A DNA stretch of 64,000 nucleotides from an uncultured Erythrobacter sp. GTDB lineage: Bacteria; Pseudomonadota; Alphaproteobacteria; Sphingomonadales; Sphingomonadaceae. Position numbers and translations under genes: made by a program. The first letter of the stretch is position 1, and each line of letters opens with the position of its first letter. The stretch lies in contig CANLVN010000002.1 of NCBI GenBank assembly GCA_947494705.1, positions 682,001-746,000 on the forward strand, read 5' to 3'. This document shows positions 9,940 to 26,223 of this stretch, one piece after another. The notes beneath the pieces were generated by a model. That model was not told the origin of the DNA, made no database searches, and saw only the letters and a list, made by a program, of their open reading frames with translations.

Positions 9940-11350
9940 CCGGTTCGGGGACGGGCTCCCCGATCTTGCGCATCGTCAGGTCCAGCCGCTCTCGCGCCAC
10001 CCAGCGCCACAGAAGCAGGACCGCCGCGAAGCTGAGGCCGGTGGCGAGCCCGATCCACACGCCGGTCCCGGCCAGCGGGGTGTAGAAGCCCAGACCGATC
10101 GCAGTGCCGATCCCCGGCACCCAGTAGCTGAAGATCGCGATCCACATCGGCACGCGCGTATCCTGCAGCCCGCGCAGGTTTCCGGCAGCAACTGCCTGGA
10201 CCCCGTCTACCAGCTGGAAGGCGGCTGCGAGCACCAGGTATTGGAGCGCGAAACCCACAAGCGCCGCGTTCTTCGCGGCATAGGGATCGACATAGATCGA
10301 AAGCAGCGAATAGGGCGCCAGCACCATCGCGCTGGCGGTCAGGCTCATGAACCCGGTGCCGATGGCAAGCGCGACCCAGCCTGCGCGCCTGATCCCCTCG
10401 CGGTCGCGCGCGCCATAGAAATAGCCGACCCGGATGGTCGAGGCCTGGCTCACGCCGAAAGGTATCTGGAAAGCCAGCGCGGCCAGTTGCAGCGCGACTG
10501 TATGCCCAGCCAGTTCAGCCGCGCCGAAACGTCCCATCAGAAACGCCGCCGCGCCGAAGATTCCGGCTTCGGCGGTTACGGTCAACGCAATGGGGGTGCC
10601 AATCCGCACGATCTGCCAGAAACGGGCCCAGTCGGGCGACCACCACCGTCCAAAGATATGATAGCGGTGCAAGCGCGCGTCGAGCCGGATGGCAAGCACA
10701 TAGGCACCGAGAGTGAACAGAGAGGTGAGGATCGTTGCCACCGCCGCGCCCTGCAGCCCGAGCTCCGGTGCGCCGAAATTGCCGAAGATGAATGCGTAGT
10801 TCGCCGCCGCATTGACGAAAATGCCCGCTCCGGTGATCGCGGTTGCGAAGATCGGGCGACCCAGGGCGGAGACGAAATTGCGCAGCGCGCCTGCCAGCAA
10901 CATCGGCACCAGCGAGATCACGATGATGTAATTGTACTCTTTTGCGAGCGCGATGATGTCGGGCTGCTGTCCGGTGACGATCATGATCGGTTCGAGCAGC
11001 AAGCACAGCCCCGTACCGCCCACGCCCGCTATTACCGACAACCAGAGCGCCATGCGGACCGAACGACGCACCGGGCGTAGGGTAGGCCCTCCGGCGCCAA
11101 TGGCCTCTGCGATCAACGGCGCGACCGCTCCGGTCAGCGCGGTCAGTGCCCACAGGAGAAGCCCGAACAGCGACACCGCAAGAGCCGATGCGGCGAGCTG
11201 TTCGTCTCCCAGCCGCGCGATGAAGATCACGTCGACCGCATAGGTCAGCATCTGCAGCAGGTTGGCGAGCGCCAGCGGCCCCGCGAGCGCTGCTGTGCTC
11301 GCAAATTCCTGTCGCCAACCGGGCGTTTGGAGGGGGCTTGCGTCCTGCAT
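9920..11350 (-). CDS. MATE family multidrug efflux transporter
   Basis: About 476 aa with roughly 12 hydrophobic segments in two related halves, as in MATE (NorM-type) antiporters. Characteristic stretches are P-L-A-L-A-N-L-L-Q-M near the start of helix 1, V-D-V-I-F-I-A-R-L-G, and the second-half counterpart F-G-V-S-Q-A-S-T-I-R-V-G. It probably exports cationic drugs or metabolites using Na+ or H+. Two adjacent ATGs (11353, 11350) follow AAGGAT; spacing favours 11350. No regulator gene is adjacent. It converges on mscS. Confidence 0.9.
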   Translation of the reverse strand: MQDASPLQTPGWRQEFASTAALAGPLALANLLQMLTYAVDVIFIARLGDEQLAASALAVSLFGLLLWALTALTGAVAPLIAEAIGAGGPTLRPVRRSVRMALWLSVIAGVGGTGLCLLLEPIMIVTGQQPDIIALAKEYNYIIVISLVPMLLAGALRNFVSALGRPIFATAITGAGIFVNAAANYAFIFGNFGAPELGLQGAAVATILTSLFTLGAYVLAIRLDARLHRYHIFGRWWSPDWARFWQIVRIGTPIALTVTAEAGIFGAAAFLMGRFGAAELAGHTVALQLAALAFQIPFGVSQASTIRVGYFYGARDREGIRRAGWVALAIGTGFMSLTASAMVLAPYSLLSIYVDPYAAKNAALVGFALQYLVLAAAFQLVDGVQAVAAGNLRGLQDTRVPMWIAIFSYWVPGIGTAIGLGFYTPLAGTGVWIGLATGLSFAAVLLLWRWVARERLDLTMRKIGEPVPEPVMPPAA

Positions 11351-11578
11351 CATATCCTTGCTGCCCGCACGGCGCTTAGAGTGAAGCCTCCAGCTCAGGC
11401 GAGCCGGCCCGGATAGGCGCGCCCACGGGGGGAGCAAAGCGTTTTTTCGCAGCGAGCGCCAGGCGTCCGCATACAGGCGTGATCTTGCCGGGAGCGCCGG
11501 AAACGTTAACCACCTTTATCTGAGGCGCAAAAGCGCGCATAAAGATTTGCAGGGCATCCTTTGGGGGGATTCGCGAAA

Positions 11579-12847
11579 ATGATCGCGACAGATCAATCAC
11601 AGACCGATTCGAACCGGGCCGATGACGCGTTGCGCGATGTAACGCGCTATGTGCCGGCGCCGCACACCGCACCCGAGCTCGCAGCGATGGAAGCGTCGCT
11701 CGTCGATACTCCGCGGGTTCGGTACGCCAATGGCGCTCGCATCCTGTCCGGCGTCGCTGTCGTCGCGCTGGCGGTGGCGATGCCCGATCTTTCGCGTGGC
11801 GCAATGGGCGTGCCCGAAGCGCGCGTGACGATCGACAATTCGCCCGAGATCCTGCCCGCAGCGGTCTGGACACCGGCTATGCATGCGGGTCTGCCGCTCT
11901 ACGACCCGGCCGACGGGTCCGATCCAGCTGCGCCCGAGAACCCCACTTTTGCGAGCCGCCCACGCCTTTCCGATTTCGATCGGGTGATGCCTGTGGCGGT
12001 ACTCGAAAGCGGAACAGAGCGCTTCGACCTTGCTTTTGCCGGGGGCTTCGCCGGAGTGGAGTTGGAGCAGCCGAGCCTGACCGGCCTGACGGTGCGCACG
12101 CCCCGGCCTGCCCGACCGGCACCTGCACCGGCGCGCCTGCGCTCGCAGGCACTGCGCACGCGCATGATCGAGATTCCGCAGATCAACGCGGTTGCCGGCC
12201 TGGAACCGATCCGTGCTGCAAGGCCCGGCTCCCGCGACGCCATCCAAGCCGAAACGCGCCCGGCTCCGGTGTCGGTGGTTTCGCGCGCGAGGGACCTCGC
12301 CACGACAAGCGCTCCGATCGAGGCTGCTCTTGCCGGGCCAGTCGGCCTTCCGGATCAGATGCGCCGCGCGCGTCCTGTACCCCAGCAAGTCCCGCCACCC
12401 ATTCCGGTGCGCGATGCACCCGCTCGGGCCGTGCCGGCGGTTGCTCCGCCGGTATCCGTCAGCGCCGAAGCGGCGCGTGAAGCGGTCATCGTGCCCAAGT
12501 CGAAGCTCGACGCCCGCATCAACGGTGTCCTCGCGGGCAGCGTAGAATTCCAGCAGCTCGACGGGACGATAGCGATCCGACTGCGATCGGTGGTGAATAT
12601 GTTGCGCGACCGTTTCAGCGACGAAGAATTTGCGCATCTCATATCGGGCGCTGCGACCAATCGTTTCGTGACCCTGGCCGAGCTGAAGTCGGCGGGCATC
12701 CCGATCAGTTACAATCCTGCCTATGACGAGATCGAATTCGGCATCGACTACCAGGATGCGCCGAATTCGAAGAAGGTGCAGGTGCAGCAGATCAGCACAC
12801 CGGGCGCGGTCGACCAGACCGTCATGATCGAGCAGATCCCGCGCTGA
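11579..12847 (+). CDS. hypothetical protein with one membrane anchor and a Pro-rich middle
   Basis: 422 aa, not recognised. Visible layout: a short cytoplasmic N terminus, one hydrophobic segment at about residues 55-72 (L-S-G-V-A-V-V-A-L-A-V-A), a ~240-residue low-complexity region rich in Pro, Ala and Arg, and a more ordered C-terminal ~110 residues (from about 310) with alternating hydrophobics and the string F-V-T-L-A-E-L-K-S-A-G. ATG 11579 follows GGGGGGA. The architecture suggests a periplasmic domain carried on a flexible stalk. The 3' end faces the rplL terminator. Confidence 0.7.
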   Translation: MIATDQSQTDSNRADDALRDVTRYVPAPHTAPELAAMEASLVDTPRVRYANGARILSGVAVVALAVAMPDLSRGAMGVPEARVTIDNSPEILPAAVWTPAMHAGLPLYDPADGSDPAAPENPTFASRPRLSDFDRVMPVAVLESGTERFDLAFAGGFAGVELEQPSLTGLTVRTPRPARPAPAPARLRSQALRTRMIEIPQINAVAGLEPIRAARPGSRDAIQAETRPAPVSVVSRARDLATTSAPIEAALAGPVGLPDQMRRARPVPQQVPPPIPVRDAPARAVPAVAPPVSVSAEAAREAVIVPKSKLDARINGVLAGSVEFQQLDGTIAIRLRSVVNMLRDRFSDEEFAHLISGAATNRFVTLAELKSAGIPISYNPAYDEIEFGIDYQDAPNSKKVQVQQISTPGAVDQTVMIEQIPR

Positions 12848-12944
12848 TCCTCAAAGTAAGGGCGCACCCGCTTTTCGCGTGAGCAATATCACCCGCAACC
12901 GCTGCGATCCGGGCTGCCGGTTGCTGTTCCGACCCGACATGACG

Positions 12945-12976
12945 CAAAAAAGGCGGCGCCATCGCTGGCGCCGCCC
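12945..12976 (-). terminator. rplJL terminator
   Basis: On the minus strand GGGCGGCGCC-AGCGAT-GGCGCCGCC is followed by six T, about 32 bp beyond the rplL stop. Confidence 0.9.
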
Positions 12977-13007
12977 TTCCCGTTTGAGCAGTAGCTCAGA
13001 GCGAAGC

Positions 13008-13385
13008 TTACTTGAGCTCGACGGTGCCGCCAGCTGCTTCGATCTTGCCCTTGATCTCTTCGGCTTCCGCCTTGTTGACGCCTTCCTTGAGCGGCTTGGG
13101 CGCGCCTTCGACGAGACCCTTGGCTTCGGTGAGGCCCAGGCCGGTGATGGCGCGGACTTCCTTGATGACCTGGATCTTCTTGCCGCCGTCGCCGGTGAGG
13201 ATGACGTCGAATTCGTCCTTTTCCTCAGCCGGTGCACCGGCGTCGCCGCCGCCGGCCGGGCCAGCAACTGCGACTGCAGCAGCAGCGCTAACGCCCCACT
13301 CTTCTTCGAGAGCGGTTGCAAGTTCGGCCGCCTCGAGGACGGTCAGCTTCGAAAGTTCTTCAACAAGCTTGGCAATATCAGCCAT
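13008..13385 (-). CDS. rplL: 50S ribosomal protein L7/L12
   Basis: 125 aa, the flexible stalk protein of the large subunit that recruits translation GTPases. The N-terminal dimerisation helices ([10 protein letters not shown]), Ala/Gly-rich hinge (residues about 36-50) and C-terminal globular domain ([29 protein letters not shown]) are all standard. It is the second gene of an rplJ-rplL operon and ends at a strong terminator. The operon runs opposite to rpoBC. Confidence 0.99.
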   Translation of the reverse strand: MADIAKLVEELSKLTVLEAAELATALEEEWGVSAAAAVAVAGPAGGGDAGAPAEEKDEFDVILTGDGGKKIQVIKEVRAITGLGLTEAKGLVEGAPKPLKEGVNKAEAEEIKGKIEAAGGTVELK

Positions 13386-13462
13386 GATGGTTCACTCCAA
13401 ATATGTGGCGGGGCGCTTCAAATGCCCCATGATGTTTCGTCTCAGCTAAGAAACTGTCTCGT

Positions 13463-13978
13463 TTAAGCAGCGTCCTTGGCGCCATAGGCACCGAACACGC
13501 GGGCCAGCTTGTTCGCGGGGGCGTTGACGACCTGGGCGACCTTCGTCGCCGGGGCGTTGACCAGACCCACGATCTTGCCGCGAAGCTCGTCGAGGCTCGG
13601 CATCGAGGCGAGTGCCTTGACCCCAGCTTCGTCGAGCACCTGCGTGCCCATCGAACCGCCGACGATTTCCAGCTTGTCGTTCGATTTCGCGAAATCGACA
13701 GCGGCCTTGGCGGCCGCGACGGGGTCTTCAGACCACGCCAGCGCGGTCGGGCCGGTGAGAAACTCATCGATCCCGACATAGTCGGTGTCCTTAAGGGCGA
13801 GCTTGGCGAGACGGTTCTTCGCAACCTTGTAGGAAGCGCCAGCTTCACGCATCTTCGAACGCAGTTCAGTGGACTGATCCACCGTCAGGCCGAGATTGCG
13901 GGTGACAACCACCACGCCAACCTCGTTGAAGACCGTGTTGAGCTGGGCAACCGCATCGGCTTTTTGCGAACGATCCAT
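13463..13978 (-). CDS. rplJ: 50S ribosomal protein L10
   Basis: 171 aa, the stalk base protein that anchors L7/L12 dimers to 23S rRNA. The start [10 protein letters not shown] at 13978 has AAGGAGT upstream; the longer frame to 14098 is leader sequence. Family features include [20 protein letters not shown] and the C-terminal helix that binds L7/L12. The ~230-bp leader up to the terminator at 14209 is where L10 autoregulation would act; I could not identify the structure. Confidence 0.98.
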   Translation of the reverse strand: MDRSQKADAVAQLNTVFNEVGVVVVTRNLGLTVDQSTELRSKMREAGASYKVAKNRLAKLALKDTDYVGIDEFLTGPTALAWSEDPVAAAKAAVDFAKSNDKLEIVGGSMGTQVLDEAGVKALASMPSLDELRGKIVGLVNAPATKVAQVVNAPANKLARVFGAYGAKDAA

Positions 13979-14208
13979 GCCATACTCCTTCACTAATGGC
14001 CGCACACACAGGCTTGTGCACGCGACCGGCTCACGTCTTTCGATGCCGTTCATCGACACCGAAAAGTCCAAATCGACAAGGGAAGGAGGGTGAGCCAACC
14101 GGCTCTGTTGCGGCGCGATGGCCGCGAAATCTCGTTTCCCCGCCTAGGCTGCAAATTAAGAACGGCCAATTCCGCTCAGCAACTGTCTCGGACGGATGAC
14201 CGGCAAAC

Positions 14209-14239
14209 AAAAAGGCCCGCCAGTCGTGGCGGGCCTTTA
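14209..14239 (-). terminator. terminator after the acidic lipoprotein gene
   Basis: The inverted repeat AAAGGCCCGCC-AGTCGT-GGCGGGCCTTT is followed on the minus strand by a T run. It lies 52 bp past the stop of the gene at 14292-14537 and isolates it from the rplJL promoter. Confidence 0.85.
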
Positions 14240-14291
14240 TCGTGTGCTGTGGCTGAGTCAAGCCTTTGGTAAGGCCTGACCGCCTTGCCGA

Positions 14292-14537
14292 TTAGATTTC
14301 GTCAGCGGTTTCTTCGAGTTCTTCCGCTTCCTGCTCGGCTGCGGCTTCAGCTGCTTCGTTGCCCATTTCGTCGGCAACTTCGGCTTCGGCTTCTGCGACA
14401 CCAGCTTCGGCGTCCATCACTTCAGCTTCTGCTTCGGCGACGTCGTCGGCCTGTTCGCCGGCTTCTTCAGCTGCACCGTTGCAGGCAGCGACCAGCATGA
14501 ACGCAGGAATGGTTGCGACAGCGATAATCTTTTTCAT
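14292..14537 (-). CDS. small acidic Ala/Glu-rich lipoprotein
   Basis: 81 aa: a lipoprotein signal with lipobox V-A-A-C, then a mature chain dominated by Ala, Glu and Asp with repeated A-E-A-E-V and E-A-A-E units. It is probably a long helix tethered to the membrane. ATG 14537 follows GGAGGG; the longer frame lacks a signal. It resembles the lipoprotein at 263-541 in composition and design, though the repeat unit is less regular. Function unknown. Its own terminator lies at 14209. Confidence 0.75.
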   Translation of the reverse strand: MKKIIAVATIPAFMLVAACNGAAEEAGEQADDVAEAEAEVMDAEAGVAEAEAEVADEMGNEAAEAAAEQEAEELEETADEI

Positions 14538-14667
14538 TTGTGTACCCTCCATGGAGCTGGAGCGGAAATGCGCCAGCCTTTGAAACACGGAGAATCCTTT
14601 ACGCCACAGTTTGGCCTCATTTCAACTGGATTCGTCACATTCAGTCTTTTGCGCAGGCCCAAATGCA

Positions 14668-14698
14668 AAGAGACCCGCCAATAAATGGCGGGTCTCCG
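14668..14698 (-). terminator. hairpin, probable terminator
   Basis: GAGACCCGCCA-ATAAA-TGGCGGGTCTC is an 11-bp perfect stem 65 bp past the stop of the next gene. The T run on the minus strand is weak, so termination is likely rather than certain. Confidence 0.6.
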
Positions 14699-14762
14699 TG
14701 GTTCTTGGCGGTGTTGCTTATCACTGCCCGATCAAGGGCGGGACAAGCGAAACGCGCTCAAA

Positions 14763-14972
14763 TTACATTTCGTCAGCCTGATCGTCGAGTTCGTCGGCTC
14801 GATCTTCCATCTGATCTTCCTGCATCTCGGTCGGCTGCTCTTCAGCCATGGCATCCAGTTCGTCAGCCTGGTTTTCCAGCTGCTCTTCCTGCATCTCTTC
14901 GGGCGACTCGTTGGTGTCGCAGGCGACGAGGGCAAGGGCGAGGGGTGCTGCTGCAAAGACGGCGAGTTTCAT
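14763..14972 (-). CDS. very small acidic Glu/Gln/Met-rich lipoprotein
   Basis: 69 aa: a signal peptide with lipobox L-V-A-C, then an acidic helix-forming tail with a duplicated unit (E-N-Q-A-D-E-L-D-A-M-A-E-E-Q and E-D-R-A-D-E-L-D-D-Q-A-D-E-M). ATG 14972 follows GGAGAA, and TTG 14984 is less likely. No enzymatic motif is present. It is the second tiny acidic lipoprotein in the stretch between rplJL and rpoBC, each with its own hairpin. Confidence 0.7.
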   Translation of the reverse strand: MKLAVFAAAPLALALVACDTNESPEEMQEEQLENQADELDAMAEEQPTEMQEDQMEDRADELDDQADEM

Positions 14973-15051
14973 ATCGTTCTCCAATTATGGCTTGTTAATA
15001 GAGCCTTCACATTCTCAATGCGTCGGAGGGGCACCCGGTTCCGAGACTCTC

Positions 15052-15282
15052 TTATTCATTCGCATCATAGAAGAGCAGGTCACCCGGCTGGCACTCAAGC
15101 TCGCGACAGATCGCGGCGAGGGTGGAAAAGCGGATCGCCTTGGCCTTGCCGGTCTTCAGGATCGACAGATTGGCGAGGGTGAGGCCGACCCGTTCTGCAA
15201 GTTCGGTCAGCGTCATGCGGCGTTCGTGCAGAAGGTCATCGAGCCTGACCATGATTGCGGCGTTATCATCATCGGCAGGCAT
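15052..15282 (-). CDS. XRE-family HTH regulator paired with a DUF2975 protein
   Basis: 76 aa. A single helix-turn-helix (M-T-L-T-E-L-A-E-R-V-G-L-T-L-A-N-L-S, residues about 23-40) is followed by the family tail T-L-A-A-I-C-R-E-L-E-C-Q-P-G-D-L-L-F-Y. This is the YozG/YdaS-like group often encoded next to DUF2975 membrane proteins. Its ATG overlaps the stop of the DUF2975 gene (TAATG), so the two are translationally coupled. It probably controls its own operon through the repeated sites at 16021-16140. Confidence 0.85.
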   Translation of the reverse strand: MPADDDNAAIMVRLDDLLHERRMTLTELAERVGLTLANLSILKTGKAKAIRFSTLAAICRELECQPGDLLFYDANE

Positions 15283-15833
15283 TACACGGTCCCTTCCAGG
15301 TCTTCGCGCATCGCTGCGCCATGTTTGAACACGCGGGCGAGGATGAACAGGATGACGACGATCAGGATCCCTGTCAGGTCGAACCCGTCATCGATGGTGA
15401 AGTCCACGTCTTCGAGCTCGTCCGCGAACTGTGCCAGCTTGATACCCAGGGCCGTCGCCGGGATCAGCAGCAGCTGCACTCCGAGCATCAGCCACGCCAT
15501 AAGCGAAAGCCGCTGCGCGTTCTCGGGCTGGAACGGGTCTCCTTCGCCAACGGTGCCGATGATCCGCCGCAAGGTGCCGAAGAAAACGAACATCCCCGCG
15601 ACGATGCCGAGACCGATCAACATCACTCCGATGAGCGAGAAGACCGGGAAGATAGCGGTCGGGTCGCCCACCTCCTGGGCGTATTCCGCGATGAGTGTTT
15701 CGCGATAGAAAAGAAGTGCGACTGTCGCGACCACCAGCGCCAACGCGCCGATGGCCATCGCAGCCTGCATGAAGATGGAAAGAACCTTGCCTGCGAGCAG
15801 CAGGAGGTCATTCGGTTTGTCTCGCATGGTCAT
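15282..15833 (-). CDS. DUF2975 four-helix membrane protein
   Basis: 183 aa with four predicted membrane helices (residues about 13-40, 63-85, 108-130 and 152-168). Between helices 2 and 3 is the family motif G-D-P-F-x-x-x-N-A-x-R-L. The molecular function of DUF2975 is unknown. It is usually found with a small XRE regulator, as here. It is the middle gene of an operon: 25 bp after the 46-aa gene and overlapping the regulator gene. ATG 15833 follows AGGAGAC. Confidence 0.85.
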   Translation of the reverse strand: MTMRDKPNDLLLLAGKVLSIFMQAAMAIGALALVVATVALLFYRETLIAEYAQEVGDPTAIFPVFSLIGVMLIGLGIVAGMFVFFGTLRRIIGTVGEGDPFQPENAQRLSLMAWLMLGVQLLLIPATALGIKLAQFADELEDVDFTIDDGFDLTGILIVVILFILARVFKHGAAMREDLEGTV

Positions 15834-15858
15834 GGCAAAGGTCTCCTGTTTGAGCGGA

Positions 15859-15999
15859 TCAGGCGAGTTCGCTTGCGAATACGGGCGTATCGGATGCCAG
15901 CGAATGGGCGGGCGGGACCGTGACGATCGAGCCGATCGATGCGGTTGCGAGGATGACCGCGGCGAAAGCGGCGAGCGAATTGGTCAGAAGGCGGTTCAT
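15859..15999 (-). CDS. 46-aa hydrophobic small protein, first gene of the DUF2975 operon
   Basis: 46 codons from ATG 15999 to TGA 15859-15861, preceded by AGGAGAA at good spacing. Residues 4-30 form one hydrophobic segment (L-L-T-N-S-L-A-A-F-A-A-V-I-L-A ... I-V-T-V) followed by P-P-A-H-S and a short polar tail. It is either a single-pass membrane protein or a short secreted peptide. It lies directly downstream of the operator-like cluster and 25 bp before the DUF2975 gene. I do not recognise a family. The strong ribosome site and operon position support it being real. Confidence 0.65.
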   Translation of the reverse strand: MNRLLTNSLAAFAAVILATASIGSIVTVPPAHSLASDTPVFASELA

Positions 16000-16020
16000 A
16001 TCGTTCTCCTATAAGTGCGT

Positions 16021-16140
16021 TATCGTTTTTCGATAATAACGAGATAGGGGCGCCCGAGCTTATCGTCAATCGATAAATATCGAAAAACAATAAACTCCTG
16101 ATCGAAAAGCGATATTTTGCCGGATATTGTTTTTCGATAT
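16021..16140. promoter_or_regulatory. cluster of four related operator-like sites
   Basis: The 16-mer ATATCGAAAAACAATA at 16077-16092 is the exact reverse complement of TATTGTTTTTCGATAT at 16125-16140. A two-mismatch copy, TATCGTTTTTCGATAA, is at 16021-16036, and a variant, ATCGAAAAGCGATAT, is at 16101-16115. The AT-rich cluster sits immediately upstream of the 46-aa/DUF2975/XRE operon, and also at the far upstream end of the rpoB leader. The operon's own XRE regulator is the obvious candidate ligand. Confidence 0.7.
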
Positions 16141-16478
16141 GATGCTTGGCTGGCTTGAGACGCGTTGCAGTCGCGTCTCACACCGCGATTGGCGAATCGT
16201 CCCCGTCGGTGTTGACGATCCCGGAAGCTGTTCCTACATGGCTCGCACACGCCAGCTTCGAGCAGGCCGATTCATGCGCGGGGATCGGACCAGGAATGGA
16301 AGCGGCGCTTTGCCATATTCGCGACGGCTTGAGCTGCAATCACGGTGGCCCGATGGGGTGTGCTGTGAATGCGGCTTCTTTGCGTCTCTTATGGCTATTC
16401 GGTCTCGCGTGACGACTGACACAATTCCAGCGGGCGGGTATTTCCTCGCGCGCTCAGGCAAAGAGGCACTTCTTTTCC
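16141..16478 (+). other. rpoB upstream leader without a supported gene
   Basis: 338 bp without a convincing gene; the short open frames lack family features. It contains a hairpin, GAGACGCG-TTGCAGT-CGCGTCTC (16157-16179), without a T run. The promoter of rpoBC must lie here or just upstream. I cannot place -35 and -10 boxes reliably. Confidence 0.5.
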
Positions 16479-20675
<4,197 letters not shown>

Positions 20676-20753
20676 AGGCGCGGGGCCTCAAGCAAAACGG
20701 AGGCCCCCGCCACTTTCGCGCCAAGAGATTTCATCCCCAAAGGGAATACAGTC

Positions 20754-25040
<4,287 letters not shown>

Positions 25041-25066
25041 GCGCACCTGCACTATGCAAGAGTTGG

Positions 25067-25103
25067 ACCCCGTCGGAGCCTTTTGGCTTCGGCGGGGTTT
25101 CTC
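25067..25103 (+). terminator. rpoBC terminator
   Basis: A 14-bp stem with two G-T pairs (ACCCCG.. / ..CGGGGT) and a TTTT loop, followed by TTTCTCTT. It starts 27 bp after the rpoC stop. Confidence 0.85.
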
Positions 25104-25136
25104 TTATGAGCGACCTTTCAAGAGGGGATGCAAGCC

Positions 25137-25652
25137 ATGAGATATGCGAGTTTGATGCTCACCGCCGCGCTATTCACCGCGGCATGTGACACCGAAGCCG
25201 AGCCCGAACCCGGAACCGGGATACAACCCCAGGGCTCCGCCGAAGCGCCAGCACCAGATGCGGCGCCGGAGCAGCCGGAGCAGTTTTCGCTCAAAGGCGA
25301 ATGGCGAGTGGCCGGCATCGACGGCAAGCAGGTCGACCTGCCCACTGCGCTAACCCTGTCGGGCGGTGAGCAAATCCTCGACTGGGACCCGGAATGCGCC
25401 CAACTCGCGCACCGCTACACGATCACTGACGAGGACGTTTTTTCAGCCCCTCGCATCCGGCAGTTCGTAACCGAAAGCGCGCGGGACAATTCCAAGACTC
25501 CCCTCCATCCTCCGCCCTGCGCGATCGGACTTCCCGAAGGACTGGTGGACGCGATGACGGCGGTCGAATCCGCCACGAAGATCGAACGGACCGAAGCAAA
25601 CGGAATACGGCTGTCGGGTTACGACCGGAGCATCACACTCTTCAAGCAATGA
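25137..25652 (+). CDS. exported lipoprotein, weak META/HslJ-like resemblance
   Basis: 171 aa: a lipobox F-T-A-A-C near residue 17, a Pro/Ala/Glu-rich linker (residues about 20-50), then a compact domain beginning L-K-G-E-W-R-V-A-G-I-D-G-K. The opening (G-x-W-x-V-x-x-I-D-G) recalls META-domain lipoproteins such as HslJ, but the rest does not clearly match, so the family is open. ATG 25137 is preferred to 25128 because the AGAGGGG ribosome site is only two bases from the latter. It follows the rpoBC terminator. Confidence 0.65.
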   Translation: MRYASLMLTAALFTAACDTEAEPEPGTGIQPQGSAEAPAPDAAPEQPEQFSLKGEWRVAGIDGKQVDLPTALTLSGGEQILDWDPECAQLAHRYTITDEDVFSAPRIRQFVTESARDNSKTPLHPPPCAIGLPEGLVDAMTAVESATKIERTEANGIRLSGYDRSITLFKQ

Positions 25653-25725
25653 GCATTTCGGCATTCTGCTATTGATAATCGATCGCAACTACGTATGGTG
25701 ATGGCGTCAGACCGAAAGGAAACGC

Positions 25726-26169
25726 ATGCCATCGCACCGCCACACAATATCCAGCACGACGCGCGCCACCATCGCGCGCCTCGCGCAGCCGCCGCGCATT
25801 GAAGATACGCACCCGCTGGCTGCCCGGTTCGTCTATTCGCTGCGGCTCATCGCGGTCCATGACCAGGCAAAGCGCGACCCCGTGCCCGAGCTCGCCACGC
25901 GTCTGGGAAGCGTCGAGACCGCCGCCAAGGCTCTCGCTCTGGCGCAGGCGATCAGGAGAACGTGGCCTGAAGACATCCATATCGCGCGCTTCTGTTGCGG
26001 GTTGATGAGCCATGACGAGGCCACGGTCGCGGCCATGGTAACGGGCGCGGCGACCCGCGACCGAGCCGGTTTTGAAGCGGCGGTTTCCGGCCTCGTGCGC
26101 CCCGACCGCCTTCACCGGCTGTGGGACGCAACGCTGGGTCTGGTGGCAGCGGAGATGCGCGCGGCTTGA
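25726..26169 (+). CDS. hypothetical helical protein upstream of gltX
   Basis: 147 aa, not recognised. It is Ala-rich and probably all helical, with no signal peptide or membrane segment. Notable strings are T-H-P-L-A-A-R-F-V-Y-S-L-R-L-I-A-V-H and F-C-C-G-L-M-S-H-D-E-A-T. ATG 25726 follows AAAGGAAACGC. It ends 54 bp before gltX on the same strand and may be cotranscribed with it. Confidence 0.6.
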   Translation: MPSHRHTISSTTRATIARLAQPPRIEDTHPLAARFVYSLRLIAVHDQAKRDPVPELATRLGSVETAAKALALAQAIRRTWPEDIHIARFCCGLMSHDEATVAAMVTGAATRDRAGFEAAVSGLVRPDRLHRLWDATLGLVAAEMRAA

Positions 26170-26223
26170 AGCGGGCCTGCGATCCGCTTGCCGCGAGCCG
26201 CAGGGCGTTCTACCGGAGCGCGC

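Noticed and set aside
13979..14098. N-terminal extension of L10
   Set aside because: Residues before M-D-R-S-Q-K do not resemble L10, and a good ribosome site precedes ATG 13978.
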